64,000 nucleotides of DNA from Nelumbo lutea (lineage: Eukaryota; Streptophyta; Magnoliopsida; Proteales; Nelumbonaceae): assembly GCA_022828595.1 (NCBI GenBank), contig JAKGHH010000007.1:62050727-62114726 (forward strand), written 5' to 3'. This document shows positions 56,452 to 64,000 of the stretch, piece by piece. The notes under the pieces were generated by a model, which saw nothing but the letters and a program-made list of their open reading frames with translations, was not told the DNA's origin and searched no databases. A program made the position numbers and the translations under genes. The first letter of the stretch is position 1. Each line of letters starts with the position of its first letter.

Positions 56452-57099
56452 TAGTCATTCCAATATGAAGCTCTGTATTCCACTACCCTTTTGCACTAGC
56501 ACTATGGTTTGGTGCTTCGGTTCAATTCTAACATTGGGTTCAAGCCTACTTACCAAAAACACAGAAGCCTGGATATATCTATGATGACTTGATTGACAAG
56601 TCTATGATGACTTGAGTTCTCCGGTTCTTAATTGATTCGTAGTAATAACACGAACCAAGTCCCATCTGCTCTTCGGCAGTTGAACTTGGCCACCATTGTT
56701 TTATACAACCGGGCTGGGAACATAGTAAACATCGTTCCAGAGTCAACCACCATTCTGCCATATTTGCATTTGGAAGTTGGGTTTTATTTTGAAAATTTGA
56801 TGAATAGTGAAGGATAAATTCGATATTTCATTTTTTCCTTTAGTGTTTATCAGCATGTCAATTGTCAGAAAACTTAAAGGTACTTAAGGCCATAAAGATA
56901 TAGTTGGTCAATTTCGCAAACAGTAGGAATAATTTAAGAGGTTTACCTAAAAACAATACTTAATTTCTAAAACAATTACAAGAGAGGTGGGACAATGGGA
57001 GTGGCATATTCACATGATACCTGGCTCCTACCCCCTTGGAGGGCATGGGATTTTGAGTTAAGGTGGTCCAACTTACGACATTTTATACAATAAATTTAA
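56452..57099. other. Non-coding sequence
   Basis: No gene or clear repeat. Short frames at 56579-56817 on both strands are not supported. Confidence 0.4.
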
Positions 57100-57325
57100 G
57101 ATTTTGAGTTAAGGTTTAGGGATTTAGTGATTTTAGGGTTTAAGAGTAAAATTTAGATTTTAGGATTTAAAACGTAGGGTTAGAGTTTAGGGAATTAAGT
57201 TTTAGGGTTTAAGGATTTAGATTTTAGATTATAGGTTTAAGGTTTAGGATTAGGGTTTATAAGATTTAAGGTTTAAAATTTAAATTTTTGGATTAGGAAT
57301 TAGGATTTAGGTTCCAGGCTTTAAA
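57100..57325. repeat. Degenerate telomere-like array
   Basis: Repeated TTTAGGG, TTTAGGGTTTA and variants (GATTTAG, GTTTAAGG, ATTTAGGTT) fill about 220 bp. The plant telomere unit is TTTAGGG. The array is too diverged to be a recent telomeric insertion and could equally be a simple-repeat drift. Confidence 0.6.
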
Positions 57326-57627
57326 TTTGAAAATTAATAGGTGGCATGTTCTCCAATGGGTACGTACTATGTAGAGCCAAGTATTGCCCGACATATTCAT
57401 GATTTGGGACGTTAATGACTACCAACCTGCAAACCTTGACGAGGACAATTAAATTTTAATTTTATTCAGCTACTCGGATAGGTCAGACCATTCGATCATC
57501 ATTTCATTTCATGTATTTCCAATGTTTTTCCAGATTCAATGGCTTCAGCTTTGTCGTTGTTTAATAACTTTAATTTTTATATAACAAACTAAAAACTAAT
57601 AGGTAAATTTTTTAAACTATTTAGTTA

Positions 57628-58718
57628 ATTGATTAAGTGTATCTTTACTCTTTGAAAAATTGACTAAGGTTATTCCTATTGTTTCTGACAATCGATTAAT
57701 CTTTCTTAATTATTAATGTGCATCAATAGAGATATGAAAAAGACTATTTTACCCTCTATTATAGATTACTTGGATCTCTCCCTCTCCCCCTCATTTTCTT
57801 CACTGGAACTATCGGAACGGCGAATGGATCTCATATCTGAGCATCTCTCAAGTCTCAGATTTGGGTTCCTTACTCGGATCTTTCCCTCTCCTTCTCATTC
57901 TCTTTGCTGAAACTGCTGGAATGGTGAATGATAACGAGATCTCATATCTCAGATCTGGGTTCCTTACTCAGATCTCTCCCTATCCCTCTCATTCTCTTTG
58001 TTGGAACTGTCGGAATGGCGGATGATGATCGGATCTCAGATCTGAGTATCTCTTAGATTTTAGATTTAGGTTCCTTGCAGACCTGAGAATATGAGAGATA
58101 CTCAGATCTGGGTTCCTTAGGCAGATCTCTCCCTCTCTCTCATTCTCTTCGTCGGAATTGTTGGAACCGCAATAGCGGCAACCACCGGCGGAGTGCAGTG
58201 ACGGATCTCCCATGTTCTCCTTTTTTCTGTGTGTTTTATCCAGACCAAGCAACAAAGAGCAGCGGCGGATCTCCCTTGTTCTCCTTTTTTTTCCTATGTG
58301 TTTTAGCTGGACCAAGCGATGGAGAGTAGTGGCAAATCTCCCCCGTTCTCCTATTTTTCCTATGTGTTGGTGTGCAAATGGCAACCGCAATAGCAGCAAT
58401 CACCGACGGAGAGCAGCAACGGATCTCCCCTATTCTCCTTTTTTTCCTATGTATTTTAGTCGGACCAAGCGGCGGATCTCCCTTATTTAGGATAAAGGAG
58501 AGAAAGAGGGAAAAAGAAGGAGAGAGAGAGAGAAGAGGCCAATGCAGAAGGGAGAGAGAAAGAAGGAGAGGTCGGAGGCAGAGGGTAAAATTGGGTTTTT
58601 AAAAAAACTATATGTCATGTGCCTATGAGTTTTAATGGAATACTAACAGAACCTAATGGTAATGGTAGAGTTAGTGCGTTAGTCAATTTTCAAACTATAA
58701 GGGTACACTTAGTCAATA
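57628..58718. mobile_element. TIR element of 1.1 kb carrying two minisatellites
   Basis: The left end (57628-57667: ATTGATTAAGTGTATC then TTGAAAAATTGACTAA) and the right end (58679-58718) are inverted repeats of about 40 bp. Inside lie a minisatellite (57771-58165, four irregular units with GATCTCTCCCTCTC and GGAACTGTCGGAATGG-like text), a second one (58200-58490, five units of about 54-85 bp with GGATCTCCC and TTCTCCTTTTTT) and a GA-rich run (58492-58585). Open frames are by-products of the units. No transposase. Confidence 0.7.
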
Positions 58719-58734
58719 AAAAAAAAAAAACCTT

Positions 58735-58852
58735 ACAGCCTGTTTGATTTGAAAGAAAATATAAGGTTTAAGGTAAGGAAATATGTACAAAATTTGTACA
58801 GACATCCCTACCTTTCCCTCTCCTACCTTTTCTTTCAAACCAAATACAGCCT
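58735..58852. mobile_element. Very short MITE with TTTGAAAGAAAA arms
   Basis: ACAGCCTGTTTGATTTGAAA and GGTTTGAAAGAAAAGG-type complement at the right close 118 bp. It lies next to the right end of the minisatellite-bearing element. Confidence 0.6.
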
Positions 58853-59492
58853 TAAAGGTCAGGAATAAGAACCAGTACGCTCATGTCCTATCCCCTAAGA
58901 AACAATATAATGGGTCTCAATTTCTGGACTTTTCTATGATAAAAATGCCCCTATATATTATACTTTTTTTCTTTTATAATAGGGTTAATGTTGTAAATTC
59001 ATTAGGTTGTTTTATTATTAATGGAACATATATTCAAACATTTTTCAACTTCTTGACTTCTTAATTGCTTCACCTTTCCAAACAACTTCTAAATAAGGCA
59101 ACTCACTTGAAGCCATGAGACTCTTCCATCACACCTCATCCTTCTCCTTTTCCACATCTCTCTGAACATCTCTACTTCACTCGGTCATCAATGTCTAATT
59201 AAGGACCAGTATGAAAACTATATCTTTCCACCTTTCATCCAAATCCGAAATGTTGATTTCTACCACTCTTAAAAAAGAGACAATGAAGATATCAGATTTA
59301 ATAGAGGAAGAGGTCCACATTGTAGGTAATATTTGAGTTTGTTTCTTATTTTCTGTTTGGTTTGTATTTTAAGCTTTGAAATGTCTAGGAAGGAGGGAGG
59401 TCCCTTTCATACTCATCATACTCTGAAAATGGAATTAAACCCTTTGAAAGCTCACTACAACTACAACCCAACAACTAATGAGTGTAGTAGTG
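58853..59492. other. Non-coding sequence
   Basis: No gene; short T-rich frames only. Confidence 0.4.
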
Positions 59493-59670
59493 AAGGTTCA
59501 AATTTTCATCATGTATCGATTCATATCGGTGGGTCACCATACACCAAAGACTGACCCTCTGAACAGGTTTTGTAAAAAAAAAATAATAATAATAAAAAAA
59601 AAGGAAAATGTGGGGTTGAAACACTATACGCCCATCTGACGTATCGGTGTGTATCGATATTTGAAACCTT
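59493..59670. mobile_element. MITE copy D of the GGTTCAAA/TATCGATA family
   Basis: AAGGTTCAAATTTTCATC at the left and GTATCGATATTTGAAACCTT at the right form imperfect inverted repeats. The left block is nearly the same as in copy C. An A/T-rich middle and GTATCGGTGTGTATCG precede the right end. Confidence 0.65.
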
Positions 59671-60536
59671 GCATACCGTATTACTCTTTCTTTTGTTAAT
59701 AGTTTTGGACTATTGGGTATATTAGTTAAAATTTTAAGGAAACTGAATTTGGAATTGGTTGGTATATAGGTTCTTTTTTTTTTGGATTGAATTTGAATTG
59801 ATAATATATGCTTGCTATCAAGCTCTGAAACTTATAGTAATATAAGAATACTATTAACATTGTGTATTTATTTCCTTGGTCTTTGATGAATGTTTTTTAA
59901 CATTTTTAATACTTCTCCAATTTCTACAATATATGGTTTAACTACAACATGTAAGGAATCAAAGATATCTATGCATGCATGAGTAAAGTAGTAGTTGTAT
60001 GCTCTAGCTAAGGTTGTTCACTATTCATAGATAGTGTATCAAAATTTCTTTTTTTTTTTCTTTAATCACCCATGATTCTTCTTGATTTAGACTTAATAAA
60101 AATAAATTTTCTTAGTGCTTTATCACAGGCTTAATTATTGTCTATCTTGCAATTGATGTGTGTTACAAACATCACATGAGACCAAGACAATACCATTTGA
60201 GTCATTGTGCATTATGCATTGATTTTGAACCAGAAGTTGATGCCAACCTAATGTTTTCCTGTTGTCAATGCTCACATTTGTGAGGGTGTATATCTATCAG
60301 AAATTTGTTGTTTCTTCCTTTTTGGGCAGAGTCTCATTTGCTCCACCCAGAACAAGTTCAAAGGGATTTGGCCTTGCCTACTTTGCAAAAACAATTATCA
60401 GTTTGGGAAGTGTGCAAATTCAATTAAATATGTTCTGGATTGGTTAATAGAAATCACCAAAATTAAGGAGAATAAACTTTTGTTGAAAATAAGGTCTTAG
60501 TAAAAGGAATAAGTAGATCGATGGATGCACTTACAT
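59671..60536. other. Non-coding AT-rich sequence
   Basis: No gene, repeat or element end supported. Confidence 0.4.
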
Positions 60537-61030
60537 AGGGCTGTCAACGGTTTGGATCTGGTTCGGGATAGGGTAGAATCATTCTAAACTGATTGTACTG
60601 AAATTGAACCAGACCCGATCGATTTTATTTTTTCAAAACCGGTACCAAACCAATGAGTAACCGGGACAATTGGATCTAACTTAATTGGACCCGATTAAAT
60701 AAAAAATTATGCTAATACTTAAGACCTACATTTTTTATAAGAAAAAAAGAAACATTTTATTCAATAACTTGTTAAATGTGACTAATCATGGTAAAAATCA
60801 ACCTATAAATAGACTACAATAAATATCAAAGTTGATGCCGACCGGAAAAAGGCCACAATAAATTGACAAATATTTTATATTACATATGAAGTAACAAAAC
60901 AGGTATATATAATCGGTTCGGGTCTAATCAGTTCAGGACAGCCAAAGCCAGTTCCAAACCGGAAGAGAAAAATTAAAACCGAAACCAACCCAATGGAGTG
61001 ATTCACAGACCCGGCTCATCGACAGGCCTA
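60537..61030. mobile_element. hAT-type MITE with perfect 8-bp duplication
   Basis: Ends TAGGGCTGTCAACGGTTTGG and CCCGGCTCATCGACAGGCCTA; CACTTACA flanks both sides (60529-60536 and 61031-61038). The interior contains GGTTCGGG and GAACCAGACCCGAT phrases like the element at 36708-37014, but is about 190 bp longer. Confidence 0.9.
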
Positions 61031-61410
61031 CACTTACATCGTCCGATATTAGGACTGAAAGAGGCTGTTAACATATAGGGTCAAGTATACTAGAAAGTAG
61101 AAACCAAATGTGATTTAATTTTTTGGTTAGAGTCATACCCTTGTGGTAGGTTTTGTTCCATTTGTTTGAGAAAACTTTGTGTGTTTTGCCCAAAAATGTT
61201 ACCAACAGCCCAAGCTATTAGTCCCAACAAAAAAAAAAGGTTTTTTTCCCTTTTGTTTGGATTATATGTATAATTTACTACCAAAATTTATCCAGGTATG
61301 ACACAAAATATTCAAATGATGTTATTTAAAATTCACTTTTGTTCGTCATTACTTCAGATTTGAAACTCCACTATTTTTCTTTGCTTTCTAAAGTGGCTAA
61401 CCTTTGATTT
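61031..61410. other. Non-coding spacer
   Basis: Short frame at 61090-61284 (minus) has no recognisable content. Confidence 0.4.
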
Positions 61411-61755
61411 AGGGGGCGTTTTTTTTTTCAGATTTTGAGGGGGAAAAGTTGGTCAATGTGATTTTGATTTCCATTGATCAAGATCACATGTTCTTTTTTC
61501 AGATTTATGTGGGAATCAAAGAAAGTTTATTTTCTTGGGTATCACTTACCTGGGGAGTATAAATAACTTTCCCACCTGGAGGAAAGTTGCTAACACTTGA
61601 ATAGGACAAAATTGCCCCTTTTAATAATTGATTTTTATGAATAAAATGGTCATTACCTTATTTACCTAGGAAATAAAAGAACATGGATAAATGCACTTAC
61701 ACGAGCAAGTGTTTCCCAGGAAAAACTTACCCAAGTAACTACATTTACTTACAAT
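61411..61755. mobile_element. Second copy of the 31123-31521 MITE, inverted and truncated
   Basis: Begins AGGGGGCGTTTTTTTTTTCA and follows the other copy in reverse (GAACATGTGATCTTG-like, GTTTATTTTCTTGGGTATCA, AAAATGGTCATTACCTTATT, AAATGCACTTACAC). Similarity ends at about 61755 before the far terminal repeat. Confidence 0.6.
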
Positions 61756-62614
61756 GAAACCCATCGAATAATACAAAATGCAATACCATTAGCATTGTAC
61801 CCATTACCTACAATGAAACCCATAGAATAACAAAAACTTATCCTTCTATTAACTTAAAATATTTAAGTCTTTAACATTGCTTTTATGGTTTTTCTTTTGG
61901 TTTAAATTACAAGCATCTCAAAATTGTGGTGCTTTTACTTTTTAATTGTTTGGTTTTTAAGCTAAATTTATGTATTTTTTATTGATTTTTTATGTGTAAG
62001 TTGAAATCTTAATTTATTTTCCGATTTTTTGTTATACTTTCTGCTTTTCATTGAATTATTTAAATATATAACCTAGTTAGACTGGAATGACAGATCACTC
62101 CTCCAAGCATTTTATTGTTTTCCATTAGTATGTCCTGTAGTGCTAATGGAGTTTTCCATTACTATTTCCTTGTTTAAAGGTAGTGACTTTGGTAAGAGAA
62201 AGTGTTCTCTCCCTAAGAAATTCTCTACTGATCATAATTCATGTGATTATTGCACAGCCTTTTGTATAATTACATAATTCTTTTGCTTGGATGGATGAAA
62301 ATGGCTATTATAGTTGAGAGAGTTGTTGGCCTTTTATGTGAATTTATTATATTATATTATATATTAATATTAATACTATAAAAGTGGGAATGGATTCATA
62401 GATTTTTAGACTTTTTTTGACAAAAATACCTCCTTTAAATTGGAGACTTTCTATTATAAGCATAGAAAATGTAATTTGAATATTACTTTTTAGTTAATTC
62501 TATTCCCTCTTATCAAAGTCCTAAATTAAAATTTATTAAATTCTCCCGTATTGTATTATATTAGGCTAATTTTGTTTCTCATCATTAAATTCATTACAGC
62601 TTAAAAATGAAACT
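61756..62614. other. Non-coding AT-rich sequence
   Basis: No gene. A short ATATT run at 62343-62380. Confidence 0.4.
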
Positions 62615-63400
62615 ATTTTTTTTTCTTTATGTCCATGTGGTAGGTAAATAATTTAATCATTTGGATAAAATGGGTAAATCCATGATGTCATAACTAAATA
62701 ATAAAAATTCAAAATAGATAAAATATAATAAACTATAGAAAATTTTAGGTATATCCCCGATATCATATATTAATTCATCATATTAAACAAAAATAAGCAT
62801 GATAAATAAGAAATTGTTTATTAGAGATGGAAATTGGATGCAAAATTTAAAACTGAACCATAAATGAAATGATTTTTTTTTCTCTATTTGGGTGGTGGGT
62901 TAGTGGTTCAACCATTTTAGGTGAAATGGGCCATGATGTTATAGTTTAATAATAATTTTTAAAATAGAACATTAGGATGTATATTAAAATAATACACAAA
63001 ATTAGGCACAACTCTAATATTATATATTAATCATAATAAACAAAAAATAAATGTGATAAACAAGAATTATTTTTATAAGGATGTAAATCAAATACAAAAT
63101 TTAAAAACTATGGAAACAAAACTGATTTCCTGTCTAGGTGCATAGTAGGTTAATGGCCCAACCTTCAAGGTTAAATGGGTCTACCCATTATGTCAAAAGT
63201 AAATAATAAATTTTTAAAAAGGTAAAGCACAACAAAAATACAACAAAGTTTGGAAAAATTGTAAAAAAATTTGAACACTTCTCTAATATCATATATTCAT
63301 CATATTAAACAAAAATAAGTGTGAAAAATAATAATTATTTTATTAATAGAGGAATTGAATACAAAATTTAAAATTGACCCAAAAGCAAATTAGTTTTTTT
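62615..63400. repeat. Three-unit tandem repeat, about 255 bp per unit
   Basis: Units start near 62615, 62870 and 63120. Each has a T-rich start, (G/C)TGGT(A/G)G(G/T)TTA(A/G)TGG, GTTAAATGGG-like, ATATCATATATTAATTCATC, AAACAAAAATAA, TGTGA(T/A)AAA and GAATACAAAATTTAAAA. Divergence is high. A partial fourth start (CATGCATGTGGTGAGCAATAG) follows at 63400. Confidence 0.75.
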
Positions 63401-64000
63401 CCATGCATGTGGTGAGCAATAGTTTCCACCAATACTATGCTTTGCATTCATTACCTATCTTTTTTACAAGAGTTCTTATAAGAACGCTGACATTATTATC
63501 ATTACATCATCATTATTTAAAATTGCTACGTGCACATTTATGGTTGGATAAATAACTGTTTATCCTAATAAGTGTTTATGAGTCTTTGGTGAAAAAGCAC
63601 TTCTTTCAAAATGGGGTATTTTAGGTATTTTGAAATTTATATGGCAGGCCAAGACGTGCCAAAAATACAATAAGCATTTGTTGAAAAAGCATTTAAAAAT
63701 AAGCCAAAAATTTTTTGGCTTCTCCAAAATGGGCTTATTTTATGGAATAAGCACTTATTCGAGTTTTTCCCCAAAGGCATATAAGTGCTTATTGGTAAAA
63801 TAAGTACTTAAAGTATGCATTCTCAAATGGGGGGCTAAAGACCAAAGACGGCTCTATTTTTCTCTGAAAGGTTGAATCAAGGAGTTAAGAGTAGATCTAT
63901 TCATGGAATAGGCTCAAGCTTGATTTTTCAAAATTTGAATGGGCCCGACCCGAAGCAAGAGCCTAAAATAATGTAAAGCCAAACCCAAAGCATCGCCACA
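63401..64000. other. Non-coding; possible MITE fragment
   Basis: Repeated wording TAAGCACTTATT and ATAAGTGCTTATTGG around 63700-63800 is partly palindromic and may be a MITE end. No gene. Confidence 0.4.

Noticed and set aside
58212..58602. Open frames in the minisatellite and GA-rich tract
   Set aside because: They follow the repeat units; low-complexity translation only.

Overview
This is a nuclear window from a flowering plant. The evidence is compositional: Athila, Tat and chromovirus LTR retrotransposons, plant L1-type LINEs, tRNA-derived SINEs, a hAT transposase, many MITEs, a plant BTB/POZ gene, and pseudogenes of plant dehydroquinate dehydratase/shikimate dehydrogenase and of an AP2/ERF (DREB2-type) factor. 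Species cannot be fixed from the sequence. There is no bacterial, organellar or CRISPR content. Only two reading frames look intact: the BTB/POZ gene at 40533-41825 and a spliced antisense ORF inside a dead Tat retrotransposon (20523-22389, minus).

Layout. 1-7297: 3' part of an Athila-type Ty3/gypsy element (gag, protease, RT/RNase H, integrase, non-coding tail, polypurine tract, 3' LTR), whose polyprotein frame is cut only by point nonsense changes. 7298-9112: simple, tandem and inverted repeats. 9113-13690: two LINE remnants in opposite orientation. 14653-23768: two truncated Tat copies joined head to head at about 19841, forming a palindrome with arms of about 3.9 kb around a 1.25 kb unpaired centre; each arm carries integrase end, antisense ORF and LTR. 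23999-24865: four-exon shikimate dehydrogenase pseudogene. 25124-28017: SINE, LINE tail and hAT transposase remnant. 28018-40500: TE-rich non-coding DNA with hAT MITEs, a long near-perfect hairpin and a SINE; it may be one long 5' UTR intron of the BTB gene. 40533-41825: BTB/POZ gene. 45470-54662: a LINE that hosts a chromovirus with both LTRs, which itself hosts a solo LTR, plus several MITEs. 54780-55656: DREB2-like pseudogene. 55657-64000: MITEs, telomere-like repeats, a TIR element carrying minisatellites, and a three-unit tandem repeat.

The window is mainly a record of insertion and decay. Target-site duplications and interrupted LINE or chromovirus frames let several insertion events be ordered directly from sequence. 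The least ordinary object is the Tat inverted pair, because one antisense ORF keeps a complete three-exon structure and its own TATA box while the surrounding element has lost gag and reverse transcriptase.
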